From: Chinchilla lanigera
Lineage: Eukaryota > Chordata > Mammalia > Rodentia > Chinchillidae
Assembly: GCF_000276665.1 (NCBI RefSeq)
Contig: NW_004955466.1
Coordinates: 6,778,262-6,842,261, forward strand
Direction of reading: 5' to 3'
DNA length: 64,000 nt
In this document: in pieces, positions 52,829 through 64,000 of the stretch
How the letters are laid out: every line of letters starts with the position of its first letter
Position numbering within the stretch: position 1 is the stretch's first letter
The notes under the pieces: generated by a model
Database searches by the model: none
The model's input: the letters and a program-made list of their open reading frames with translations, nothing else
Told to the model about the DNA's origin: nothing
Program-made: the position numbers and the translations under genes

Positions 52829-53203
52829 TGTCTTAATTAAAGTCTCTCCTTGTTGAGTCAAAAATATCTGACGCCCAAAATTAAGAAAGGAAAGGTTTAT
52901 TCAGCTCATAGTTTATGGAGGTTTCAGTACATATTCAGCTGGCTCAAGAGCAGGGTGGCACATGGCAGAGGGGCAACACTTCCAGGCAGCAGAAGACACT
53001 AAAAGCAACAAAAGTAAAAAGGGGGGCAGAACAAGCCTCTTTTCCTCCCTTATATTGTATGCAGGCTACCGGCCCACACCATCTGGGTGTCCTCCTCTTG
53101 CACAGGCTCAGGATGTTTACAAAGTGAGGACCTTGGCCCCCTGCTGAGTCACTTAGTTAAATTTCTAAACTTCTCAAATTAACACAATGTATCAACCGTA
53201 ACA
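52829..53203 (-). mobile_element. MaLR-type solo LTR
   Basis: Starts tgtcttaattaaagtctctc and ends atgtatcaaccgtaaca. The flanks ctcat (52824-52828) and ctcag (53204-53208) are a near-perfect 5-bp duplication. Confidence 0.87.
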
Positions 53204-53410
53204 CTCAGAGGGGTAGCTTTTATTTTGAGTCAGATGGAATGTGTGAAGATTTAGGGTCAAAGAGTGGCATGATTTGTCCTTTTTTTTTAAATAAAGATCA
53301 ACATGTTCTGTGAAAAATAGACTTTGATGAGTGAGAATGGAAGGGAATAGGTAGGTTCAGAGTGGTAGAGGTCAGAGCTGTTAGACTCTGGCTTAGGACC
53401 CATAAAATAT

Positions 53411-53552
53411 TAGTGGGGGAGAGGGAGAGTCCAGAGCAGATCAGGAGAGGGAGAGGAAGAAGAGGAGACACACAGAGAGACAGAGAGAAGACAGAGACAG
53501 AGAGACAGAGACAGAGACAGAGAGCGACAGAGAGGAGGAGAGGGGGAGAGAA
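53411..53552 (+). repeat. GA-rich low-complexity tract
   Basis: About 140 bases dominated by gaga, agac and aggag units; mostly purine on the plus strand. Confidence 0.92.
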
Positions 53553-55508
53553 AGATTAACTTAATAACTTTAAGGCTTTTGGTGCCAAGCTGAGCTGGCC
53601 ATGTTTCCTGTTGGGAGAACACTTACAAAGTTACAGAGCTTCAGTGGAGTGGTCCAGCACACAGGCAAAGATTTGCTTTGCAGCATATTTTTTATCCTCC
53701 AGTGTAGTGCTCTTCTGTGTTATTCACACCTCTAACCCTTTCCTCACTTTTTCTCATCAGCCCACAAACATGCTCACATTTCTCTTCCATCGTAGAAGAA
53801 TACATATACAGATGTGAGCAACACGCTTGACCTTGCATTCTCTTTATTTCCTCTTGAGGATGGAAGCCTCACCCGAACCAGTACCAGAGTACATTTACTA
53901 GATTCCCCTGATAGGTTTCATCCATATGCAAACACTGCCTTCATTTCCTCTGATGCTTCACTCTCTGGTTCCCCTCCCACCTCTCTGGCTAGTTCTTTTC
54001 AGTTTACTGTGCTGGATCACACCACTCTTTCTCTCTTCAGTATTGAAAACTGTGATGTTGGACACAAATCACTGAAAGATCCAGGGCAGCTCTCCTGTAA
54101 GACTGAGCAGTTTCTCCCATGGGAGTGGTTTAACGAAATCCAGCCAACTCTCTGATATTTCCCTGATCACTGGTAGTCGCACCATAAAATCCTGCTTTGT
54201 AAATCCTTGGTCCCATAGGTAGGCTCCTCTGAAACTGCCACTCTGCTCTATAAGAGACGGAAACCTCCAGGTCTCCTGTAGCATGGGCTGAGTGTCATAC
54301 CGGCTCCTGGTCTCCGCGAAGCAGAAATAAGTGGTGAGCTTTCAGGGGAGAGTGGAGAAGGCATTTGTAGCGGAGCTGCTGCCTGACAGAGGAGGAAGGA
54401 CTCAGGTGCTGATGACAAGAAGCGATTCTTCGAGGACTCCATTCTCCCCTAGCTCTATGTTGGGAAAAATAATTAGGAATTGATGATTCACAGTACCTTT
54501 TCTCTGGCTCACTGCCATAAAGTCCTTTTCCTGAGTCCCTCTAAAATGTCTCTGTGACTCTGCATCTCATTATCCTGTGGTTATGGTCTGTAAAATACAT
54601 TCTTCACTTCATCCTTTATATATCACTGTCCACCTACTACTAGAATGGAGCCCAAGAGGCAAGAAGCTTGGCTGTCTGATTCAAGTCTGTATTCCCCATG
54701 TAACAGGACCACGGTAGATGCTCAGGAAGCTATTTTTAACAAAGTGAATGGACCTTGAGCCTCCATATTTGGTGAGTTATAAATTCAGGACAAAACAAAA
54801 CCACATTAGTTCTAAGTACAAGGGGTGAATAAAAACTATGGTAAATGTTTAAATTAAAAAAAAATATTACAGTAAGAGACATACTGCCGTAATTCCTCTC
54901 GAAATACCCACCCTTGCTTTGGGTGCACTGACCTCATGTTTTTTCCCACTTTCTGAAGCAGTTCTGGAAGCTTCCTTTTGTGAGTGTCTTTTTGAGATGC
55001 AATTAAAAACCACAGTGAACACTGCTGCCCAGTGTTATGTAAGGAAAGGCAGGCTTGTAAAATAAAATTTGGTGTGTCCTCATCCATCTCGTTATTTGCA
55101 TGGGATCTGGGAACGTGTGACTTCTGGCTCTTCCTTAATGTCAAAATGACCATGAAAGGTAAATGTCTTCAATTGATTCAAGACATTGAGGCAGCCATGA
55201 CAGTACAATGAAAGACATCCACGAAAGAGGACTTCTGGAACTGTTTCAGGAAGTAGCAGAATGATGGGAGAAGTGTGTTTGAAGCAAGGTGGGATATTTT
55301 AAGGGGGATTAATAGTAATGTATATTTTACTCTAATTTTAAAAAATTTAAAAGGTGCACTATATTTTTGAATTGCACCTCTTACTTCCCTGGTGGGTTTA
55401 CATTTTAATAGTGCAATGTAAGGATCTAAAGATAAGTCTGATTTTTGGATTATGAGCCCTCTTCCTTTTTCCACCTTTCGGAGTGCCCTTGACTGTTACG
55501 TCTGTCCT
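53553..55508. other. Intron; possible LINE-2 remnant
   Basis: About 54590-54740 (cctactactagaatggagcc, gatgctcaggaagct) fits the 3' end of LINE-2, weakly. No gene recognised. Confidence 0.4.
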
Positions 55509-55552
55509 GTAGCTGCACTGCATCTGTTCCGTAGCTGCACTGCATCTGTTCC
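55509..55552 (+). repeat. Perfect 22-bp tandem duplication
   Basis: Two identical 22-bp units starting gtagctgcactgcatctgtt, at 55509-55530 and 55531-55552. Confidence 0.97.
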
Positions 55553-55967
55553 GTCCAAGTCCTGGATGGGAAGCATGAGATACTGTGCTGCCTTTGGGTT
55601 TCCCTCCGTGTGTTTTGCTGTCTGGTGTAGCTCTTCTTATCGTGGGCACCCGGACACTTCCTCTGTCCCTCGCATGTCTCATGTTTTCTGGGAAAAGAGC
55701 TAAGATTTTAACAGTAATAGCGAAATACACACACACACACCCCTCTGTTTTCAGTCTCAAAGGCTTGCTACTTTCAAGAGAAATCTATGCTTTCAAGATT
55801 ATTGTTTTGGCTATAGGCTTTAAAAATGTCTAATTTGAAACTCCAAGCTACACCGCTTTCTTTATTCTCTGCTGTATACACATTACTCTTGAAAAATGAC
55901 TTAGTTTCAGGGAGAGGAGAACAGAAAGGCCATTAGGAAGAACGAGAAATTAGACTGAAAATACTTC

Positions 55968-55968
<1 letters not shown>

Positions 55969-56020
<52 letters not shown>
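55969..56020 (+). repeat. (GT)26 microsatellite
   Basis: An uninterrupted run of 26 GT units. Confidence 0.98.
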
Positions 56021-56024
<4 letters not shown>

Positions 56025-56370
56025 CTTATCCTCAGTCTCCTCAATCATGACTAAGCCCTAACCTAAATGAATTTATAATACTTCCAATTTTTTATTTTTT
56101 AATGTTTTTGGTCATTGGCAATAGAAAAAAAGGACTTGGGAATTTAAATGATTTGTACCATAGATAGAATTTAATGATGCAGTTTGGATTTTCTCTTCTA
56201 TAGAAAGCAACATAATGTCGGGACTGTTTCAATTTAGATCAGAAATACAAACATCCATTTTATGGTTCTTATCTGCCAAAGAACCAAAACCATATAAGCA
56301 TACATTAGAGAAACTTACTGAACTTTCTGTTTTCCTGTACCTAAGGTACAAATCACTACATATATAAATT

Positions 56371-56473
56371 TATTTTATTTTGTTATTGTTATTTTTTTAA
56401 TGGTACTGGGAATTGGACTCAGGACCTCACATTTGCCAGGCAGGTGCTGTGCCACTGAGCTACATCCTTGGCC
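56371..56473 (-). mobile_element. ID-type tRNA-derived SINE
   Basis: The plus strand shows a T-rich run and then ggtactgggaattggactca, ending near the complement of the ID head (tgagctacatccttggccc). Only a weak flank repeat (ataaatt) is visible. Confidence 0.75.
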
Positions 56474-57675
56474 CTCATAAATTCCTTTTAATACTTGTCT
56501 TTTTAAGGGTATTTAGATCATAATGTTGATTGAAGTAATAGTCTTTTCTTTAGCAAGATTATACAAACACTTTTTACAGCTTGGTTCTGTGGCATACTGT
56601 GACTATTTTCTAATATTTTTGGTAGGGTGATCATTAAGTTTCTTTATCTTAGCTTTCCCTGTGCTTCCTTTAACTTACTAACTGAACTTTCCTCCATGAT
56701 GTAACTCTGATCTGAACTTAGGGAACAGCAGAGTATGGGTTTCCTTTGACACTGAGATGGAGGCGATGTGGAAGGTGACATACTGAATGTTAAACCCTCA
56801 GCTCTGTTCTCCAGTCAACTTCCAGAAAGCTGGTTGTATTCTTCAGGATGGAAATTGAAAAATTCCTCTCTGAATCAGTTGTCAGACCAAAAGCAATGAC
56901 TCAAAAATGCTGATGTTAATTAAGGATTTACCACAAAATAACCCAAATAAGTTCAGAGACTCCAGTTTTTTGCTGAGGTGTGAGGAAGGAAATTGACTGG
57001 AGGGCCTCTGGGATATGAGGTGTGTATCCATCTGCTTCTTAAACAGACATTCAATAAATCCTCCTATTTTTGCTCTACCTTTGCTCCCCCAATGTGCAAG
57101 GTACTTCATGCTGGCAATTCCTGGGGTGTTTGGAGTTTTGGTGGCACCTATGAAGTTGGTTCTTAGTTTTCCCTTCCAGTTTAAGGGTTAACGCGCTTGA
57201 CTCTGCTGAGTCAGTTACTGTTTGTCTCTGTGTTTTCCAAATTATGTTCCTATTGTGTCTTCTGTTGTTCTTTCACCAAGCTTATGTGACATCAAACAAC
57301 TCATTCATTGTTATTTTGTGGTCTTCTGAGAGGAATCAGAAATATATCCATGTTGTCAATCCTCTGTCTTTGGCTGACTCTTTCTATGTCTGCATGGCTG
57401 TCTTGATTGTTCTGGCTCTTGCTTCTCTATCCTTTGTTGCTTTTACAGTTAATGTAGCTCTTCACCAAAAACTTACCACTATTATTTACCACTTGCCTCC
57501 ACCTGCTTGTCAGTAGGGAAGATTTTAACTTTGTTAAGAGGTCCATTGCTGTCAGGTATATCTAACCTGTGTCTCTGCTTGCTCTATGGCTGGCTTCTAA
57601 GCTATTTGCGAATGTTCTGTGCAGTAGCGTACACTCTGTTCATTCTCTCTCTATCATGTTTTAGGCACTTTCCTG
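56474..57675. other. Intron with no recognised gene
   Basis: The frame at 57244-57516 (90 codons) is hydrophobic in part but lacks any known domain, and no splice or repeat context supports it. Confidence 0.5.
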
Positions 57676-58041
57676 TGACTTGGACATAGGTGACACCCAA
57701 AATTCAAAGAGTGAGAAATTTATTTTGGCTTTGTAAAATTCAGTTCATAGTCAGCTGATGGCAAAGAAGAAATGGTATGGCAGAAGAAAACCTGCCCAAC
57801 CCATGGCAGCCAGACAGCAGTGTGAAGGAGGAGCTGGAGAGGGAGAGATACCCACCCAGGTGATACTCCCATTGACCTGCCTTTGCCTACCAGGCCCCAC
57901 TTCCTAACAGCACATTCAGCTATGAATTCATTGCCTAATGAGGATAGCACACTATCACCCAGTCACCTTCCAAAAGTCCTTAATTAACATCAGCTGAACA
58001 CATGAGACTGTTGGGGCACATTCTAGATCTAAGCCAACATA
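57676..58041 (-). mobile_element. MaLR-type LTR, diverged
   Basis: tgacttggacataggtgaca, gagaaatttattttggcttt and the end ...tctaagccaacata follow the minus-strand LTR pattern. Diverged at the left end. Confidence 0.65.
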
Positions 58042-59845
58042 CTAGATAAAGACTTTGTTGATCACTGCATCGTTCCTCAAGCCCATCTCCAGCAGAACAT
58101 CTTTCCACAACCCTTATGTAGATTAGAAAAAAATGATCACATACTTTTTGGTTTGCTAGGTTAAGTCAGTGATCTTTTTTTCACTAGGAGCTATAATTAA
58201 GAGTTAAAGGAGGATGTAGCATTTACTAGGATTATGGATGAAACTGGACCTAAATATCTTTAATTTCTTAAGGTTAGGGTTCTGTTGCACTCTTTGGACT
58301 AAAAGTGGTCAGCAATAAAGGAGCAAGAGGAGAAAGCTCTCTCAGTAATATTGACTAAAGTTAAAGCAATCGGGGCTAAAATTCCTCTTCTATCAGCCTT
58401 TAATAAATAGCATTTTACAGTCTTCAGGGATTTCAGCACAGTACTGTTTGGAATTTTTCTGAGAAAGCTGTTAGTGTTTTTCAGTTTGTGTTTGAGCTGA
58501 AATATTGTCAGATTGAAATACTTCGTGGAGGCCGCCAGTGTAGGATGAGAACATATGTGCCTCTGATGAAAGCTGCTTTTCAGTCCAATTCACTGAGATT
58601 CCTGGGTAGCTGTATCCTGTGAACATTGTTATGTAAGCATTACCTTTAAAGTCTAGCTTGAGCCATAAGTAAATGGGCTTATAGGGTATGAATCTATAGA
58701 TAAGCCAGAATGGAGATGAAGTGTCTCCTTGTTTGGCTCCTTAAATTTTTTGGTTTCAGATAGAAATTATCTTACTGAAATTTAAAATAAGGAAAGGCTA
58801 GTTGACAAAAATTATCCTTATAATTAGTGGTAAAAAGAAAGCTTTAAAAGTGTTGTGATTAAAGGCTGTGTCTCCATTATAATTTCAGTAACCAGAGTGT
58901 CTGAACTTGAGTCAGGAAGGAAATATTGGCATGAGATGAGGTCAGAAAGATAATGGGACAAGATCATGCAGGATCCTAGTGATCATTTTATTCTATGGAT
59001 GTGTACTTCTAGAGGTTTTGAGTAGAAAATGATATTAGCTTACCTATTTTAACAAAGTCATTGTCAGTGTTCCATGGAAAGTAAATTCTAGGGCAACAAG
59101 TAGGGCTAGGAGAGAGCCCATTCAAGGAGGTTATTGCATTAATCATAGTGAAAGATGATGGCAGCCTGGACCAAATAGCAACAAAGATGGTGTGGTGAGA
59201 CTCTCGTTATATTCTGAAGATAGATCCAGCAGAATTTGGTGATAGATCATATATGGGGTGGTGTTCAGAATTTCATGACAGATCAGATATGGGGTAGTGT
59301 TAAAGTAAGACAGAAATCAAGGGTGACATCAACCTCTGTTTGGTCTGTATTTGTGGGCTGGTGAAGAGTTTGGGGAATTAGGAGTTCTTGTAAGTCATGC
59401 TAACTTTGAGATACTTGTTAGACATAAAAGTGCAGATATCTAGTAGGCAGTTGAATAGACACATCTGGATTTCTATTGGGGGAAAGATTTGCTGGAAACT
59501 TACATTGGGGAACTGTTGCGACAGGTGATTTTTAAAGTCATGGGGCTGTGATTTTGCATGGAGAAGTGGTCTAAGCATTAAGCCCTGAGGCCAATATTCA
59601 GTGGTCAGCAAGATGAGAAGAAACTGGCAAATAGACTCAGAAGCAGCACTCCATGAGTCAAGAAGAAATCTAGGAATCAGGTTGCTGTAAGCCAGTTGCA
59701 GAGAGTACTTGAAAGAGGAGTGAGTGAGCAGTGGTGGGGAGTTCTATGTATAGGTTAAACAGGGTAAGATCCAGGAACTGATTATCAAATTTTGCAGTTG
59801 GCCAATCACTGGTGACCTTTTGCAGATTTGCTATAATCTTGGGAA
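58042..59845. other. Intron with ancient dispersed repeat
   Basis: From about 58890 to 59780 the text (ttaggagttcttgtaagtca, gatatctagtaggcagttga) matches in order the ancient repeat seen in fragments near 0.8, 28.2, 36.3 and 50.8 kb. I could not assign it to a family. Confidence 0.5.
59230..59301 (+). repeat. 36-bp imperfect tandem duplication
   Basis: Units at 59230-59265 and 59266-59301, matching at 31 of 36 positions; each ends in gtgtt. Confidence 0.9.
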
Positions 59846-59849
59846 TCAA

Positions 59850-59998
59850 AGCACTTACAACCCATTGTCAGCTTCAGTTTCCTCATCTGTAAAATGTGGG
59901 TAATGTTATTACCTACTTCATAGGATTGTTGTGAAAAACTAAAAAAAAATCATTCATGTAAAATGCACAGAACACCAGACACATTATAAATGTTAAAC
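59850..59998 (+). mobile_element. MIR SINE
   Basis: cagtttcctcatctgtaaaa, ttacctacttcataggattg and ttgtgaaaaac are the hallmark core and 3' part of MIR, followed by the tail words gaacaccagacacattataa. Confidence 0.85.
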
Positions 59999-60539
59999 AA
60001 ACAGTTGTTCATGTTTCTAAAAACTTCTGTTGAGGCTTTCATTAATTTCAGTTATGCTCTTTCGGTGAGGTCCTGCAGCTAATTAAGAACCCCCCTACCT
60101 GCGTGAACATCTATCCATGTACCTTCCTTCTAGGGTATCATCAAAGGTCTTAACCAATGTTGTACCAAAGTACAGTATAGGTAAATGGGAACAGTATAAT
60201 GACTCTGCTAAGGAAAAATGATGTTACATCGTGTGACTTCTGGGGGACCATGTACTGTATCTTAGAGATCACTCTTTATTTGTGGGTGCTTAGCCATTCT
60301 CAATGTTGTCCAATGATGTGCGGCTCACAAACTCCCATTGAATTTACCACATTTTCCTATTCTTTCTTAAAAACTATAATGGCTTGCCTTATTATTATTT
60401 TGCCAGTTCTGTCTTCTTAAAATGTGACTGGAAGTGGGAGTTATGTCATTGGCAAGTTTTCAGATTTCATGAGATCTGGTTGATCCAGAATATATGAACT
60501 AACTAGCTATTAATGTTGCATTTTCTACCCCCGTGTTTT

Positions 60540-61194
60540 AGTGTGTGTTAAAATAACCCATATCAGGAAGTGTACTGTTGTGATAATTTTTAAGTGTATA
60601 GTTCAGTGGTAATAAATACATTCATGATATTATATAATTATCCTAACTATTCTTGTCCATCTTGCAAAACTGAAGCTCTATTCCCATCAGATGATAACTA
60701 TAATAGCTCTGTTCTTCCCAGGTCTAGCCACCATCATTCTACTACCTGATTTTATGAATTTAGCTACTCTAGGTACTTTATTATAGACGGAGTAGTATGA
60801 TTGTCGTTTGTGACTGGTTTATTCTACTTAGCATAATGCTTATGCATATTGTTGCTTGGGTCAAGATTTCTTCCCTTTTTAAGGCTGAATAACATTCCAT
60901 TGTATGTATGTACCACGTTTTGTTTATGTACCCATCTGTCTATGGACCCTTGGTTGCTTTAACTTTTAGCTTTTGTAAATAATGGTATTTTGGAAATGAG
61001 TATATAAATATATCTTTGAGAATTTCGATTCTTTTGGGTATGAAATTGGATGTAGAAAAGCTGGATCTAATTTTCATTATTTGAGGAAGTATTATACCAT
61101 TTTCCCCAGTGGCTATACCATGTTACATTCCTACCAACAGTGAACAAGTGTTCCAATTTCTTCACAACTTCAGTAACATTTGGTATTAAGATAG
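60540..61194 (-). mobile_element. Ancient LINE-1 3' part, left of the MaLR insertion
   Basis: ggctgaataacattccattg, ttgtttatgtacccatctgt and acattcctaccaacagtgaa are old LINE-1 3' sequence in minus orientation. It is cut at 61194 by a MaLR element and appears to resume at 63654. Confidence 0.75.
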
Positions 61195-63653
61195 TGTCTT
61201 AGTTACTTTTCTGTCATTGCTGAGACAAAATACCTGATGCCCAAAGCTAAGGAAGGAAAAGCTTTAGTTAGCTTACAGTTTGTGGAGGTTTCAGTCCATA
61301 ATCAGCTGGCTCCAAGGTGGGGTGGAATGGCACAGTGCCAATAGTTGAAGGTGCCAGAGGACAGCAAAAGCAACGAGAGCAAAAAGTGGGGAACAAGCCT
61401 CTTTTCCTCCCTTACATTGTAGGCAGCCTACCCCTCCCCCCCAGGTGAGTGTAGCACTCCCATATCCATTTGCTCCTCTTGCACAGGATGAGGATGTTTA
61501 CAAATTGAGGACTCTGGCCCCCTGATGAGTCACTTAAACTTCTAAACTTTTCAAGTTGACACAGTGAATCAACCATTACAATCCACCCCTGGTCAACTTG
61601 GCAACCAGACACATTTCTTTAAACTGGTTTCTAGATACAGAGACATGCTTATTCTTATCATTTCACTTGAACATCATAACACAGGTTTAACAATCTGTAA
61701 GAACCAGTATTAAATCTGTCAGTCTTATGTTACATTAGAACCATAACATTTTGCCCCTGGTGCCCCACCCTTCCAAAGACTCAAGCACATTCTTTTATGC
61801 AAGAGACGTTTAGTCCATCTGTAAGAGTTGCCAAAGTCCTAACAGTTTCAGCATTGCTGAAATGTCCAAGTCACAAGTCACAAGTCTTCTCTGAGATGTA
61901 AGGCATACTCTTACCTACATGTCCCTGTACAAATGAAAAATTAGTTAAACACTTCCAACATTCAGTGGAACAAGATAAACATTTTCTTTCCAAAAGTTGC
62001 AAATGGGGATGCAAAGGATTGGGGCCAAAACAAGCCCACAACTCAGCAGGGAAAACATTAAGTCCTATAGTTCTATGTCCAGCATCTGAAACAATCTGTG
62101 GCAATTTGTGAGCTCCAAAGTGTTTGTGTGACTCCACCCCTGTGGCACTTCTGGTGGTTATAGCTCCCGTGGTTTCTTTCTTAGGCATGCTTTACTCTTT
62201 CTGTGTAGCTTTCCTTAGATGATCAATTTTCCTGGCTTTTCCAAACTTCTGGGGTCTCCACTGCACCTTCAGCTTTATGCTCACGGCTTCATACACTATC
62301 CTCTCAGGGGCACACTGCCTGGCCTACCAGACCTTGTGATATTGAGGTGGAAGCCTTTTTTGACCATAACTCTTGCATTCTGCATGCACCTAAAACCAGT
62401 GCCACATGGATGATGCCAAGGTCTGCTGCCAGCTGAAGCAGTGGCCAGGCTTTCCTCTCTCTTGGCTCTACAAGTCAAGTGCCTGGATTGCTGGGCACTC
62501 TGAATCAATTCTAAGGAACAAATTTTCTATGGTGCTGCCATTCTGGAATGTGGTTCTCTGGCTTTCTGCTCAAAGCAAAGTCTCTCACTTTTGCAGCCTT
62601 AAGGTTGCAAAGGGTGGAAACTTGCTTCCTGTGATGCCCTCAGGACATCTTTTGCATTCTCTTGTTCCTTCTCATCAATTGAGATCTCCTCTTCTATATC
62701 TTTGTAGTCCACAGCTTCACTGGAGCTTCCTTTCTTACCAAACTCACAACCTTTAAAATCATCCTGCTGGGCTCTTTGCTCTTGATTTGCAACACAAATC
62801 TGGCTAAAAGCCCCCAACAGTAGTCATGTTACTGCCTCAGCATTAGACTGCCTTGAAATTTCTTCTACCAGATGAATTAGTCACCGCCCTTCAACTCAAT
62901 CTTAGGCAGTCTGGACACAAGCAAAATGCACACACACTTTCTGCCAGGCTATAACACATATGTTCTGGCATCCAGCAGTCAAGATTGTCCTTCTTTGCAG
63001 CAGAAACCTCCCAAGTCTGGTCTTTACTGTTTTTTCTGGTCTTCTGAGCTCTGACCAGAATCTCTCATACAGAACCGTCTAAGGTGGTCTAGCTATACTC
63101 TCAGCTCTGACCAGAATCTCCATACAGAACAGCCTAAGGTGTTCCAGCTCAACTCTTTCAGGCAACATCTATGAACCTTTCCAAACTCTTCTCATAAGCC
63201 ATTGCCAAAGGCTCTGGAACCACATGGCAGGTACAGTTATAGCAACAACCCCATTCCTGGTACCAAATTCCATTTTGGTTACTTCTCTCTCATTGCTGAG
63301 ACAAAATACCTAATGCTCAAAATTAAGGAAGGAAAGGTTTATTTAGTTCATAGTTTGTAGAGGTTTCAGTCTATAATGAGCTGACTCCAAGGCAGGGTCG
63401 CGTGGCACGGGTGCAACACTTCAAGGTGGCAGAAGACAGCCAAAGCAAGAATACCAGAAAAGGGGGAGAGCTAGCCTCTTTTCTTCCCTTACAGTATAAG
63501 CAGGCTGGCATCCCTAGGGTGGGTGTAGTGCTCATGCCATCACCATGCCCATTTCTTGCACAGGATGAGGATGTTTACAAAGTGAAGACCTTGGCTCTCT
63601 GCTGAGTTAAGCTTCTAAACTTCTCAAGCTGACACAATGTATCAACTATTACA
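61195..63653 (-). mobile_element. Complete MaLR element with two LTRs, inside a LINE-1
   Basis: Left LTR 61195-61580, internal 61581-63270, right LTR 63271-63653. Both LTRs read gacaaaataccta/tgatgc, ggaggtttcagtc, ... gacacaatg/gtgaatcaac and end in attaca. A tRNA-Leu-type primer-site complement (ctggtaccaaattc) precedes the right LTR. About 170 bp (61581-61750) between the left LTR and the shared internal start are absent from the 24.3 kb copy. The flanks gatag and aatgg match at only 3 of 5. Internal frames are short (the longest, 62406-62756, is on the opposite strand). Confidence 0.88.
63047..63158 (-). repeat. About 56-bp tandem duplication in the MaLR internal region
   Basis: Two units, each starting agctctgaccagaatctc (63047 and 63103), with a small indel and a few changes. 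Neither the 24.3 kb nor the 10 kb copy shows the second unit. Confidence 0.85.
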
Positions 63654-63797
63654 AATGGCTACTGTAAAATGATGGGCATGAGCTGGTGTCTTAATGCTGT
63701 TTTATTTTTAGTTTTCCTAGTGATAAGTGATGATTTTTTTCATGATTATTACTTATTTGCATATTCGTATGGTTTTAGAGAAAGGTCAGTTCAGGTC
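63654..63797 (-). mobile_element. Ancient LINE-1, continuation right of the MaLR
   Basis: tagttttcctagtgataagt, gatttttttcatgattatta and gcatattcgtatggttttag follow old LINE-1 3' text in the same orientation and order as the part left of 61195. Confidence 0.55.
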
Positions 63798-64000
63798 CTT
63801 TTTTTTATTATTTTAAAGAATAAAAGAAGAATAACATAATAATAGGGGGAACTTAGCAAATTACAGACAAAATGGTAGGAAATTATCTACGGTTATCGTT
63901 TTACATATTATTATCTACAAAATAGTTTCTCAGTAAAACAAATAGACAAATAATAGTGAGTTAGAGACAAAAGAGGTAGGAGATTATCAAGAGTTGTTGT
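63798..64000 (-). mobile_element. LINE-1 3' end, cut by the window edge
   Basis: A T-rich left end followed by 3' untranslated sequence (attacagacaaaatggtagg) shared with the copies at 16.06, 21.7 and 31.3 kb. It runs off the right edge. Confidence 0.75.

Overview
The window is vertebrate, almost certainly rodent, nuclear DNA lying inside one large gene. Three short coding blocks on the + strand, each bounded by good splice sites, encode adjoining pieces of the voltage-gated potassium channel KCNH5 (EAG2, Kv10.2). They cover the N-terminal linker, S1-S3, and S4 to early S6, about residues 145-457 of a protein of about 988 residues in human. The rest, about 98.5 percent of the window, is intron: a 5.3 kb intron, a 33.2 kb intron, and the first 24.5 kb of a third that runs off the right edge. 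The PAS domain and cyclic-nucleotide-binding homology domain exons lie outside the window.

The rodent call rests on the repeats. There are tRNA-derived ID-type SINEs with an unusual 3' end (head GGGGCTGGGGATTTAGCTC, end GGTACCGG plus A-rich tail), 7SL-derived B1 and B1/ID (B4-like) elements, and many ERVL-MaLR LTR elements with a tRNA-Leu-type primer site. The ID variant suggests a non-murid lineage such as the beaver/kangaroo-rat group, but this is a guess. A run of exactly 100 N at 23014-23113 marks a draft-assembly gap.

Layout. 1-5439: exon A and intron 1. 5440-5832: exon B. 5833-39030: intron 2, holding a MER1-like DNA transposon, a truncated MaLR (9.7-11.25 kb), a nested LINE-1 block (12.6-19.1 kb), a LINE-1 3' end (21.7 kb), the N-gap SINE (22.8 kb), a complete MaLR invaded by an inverted LINE-1 that carries a SINE (24.3-27.0 kb), a second inverted LINE-1 (31.3 kb) and a sense LINE-1 (34.9-36.1 kb). 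39031-39457: exon C. 39458-64000: intron 3, with a tiny hAT-like element, an unassigned retroposed cassette (40.45 kb), MaLR elements at 45.5 and 61.2 kb, and several solo LTRs.

I found no new gene system. The points of interest are insertion biology: layered insertions with visible target-site duplications, three 5'-inverted LINE-1 copies, a templated 42-bp duplication, and an orphan retroposed sequence. Exon calls are close to certain, repeat class calls are good, subfamily names are tentative, and the intron stretches called featureless may hold conserved regulatory elements that cannot be recognised without comparison to other species.
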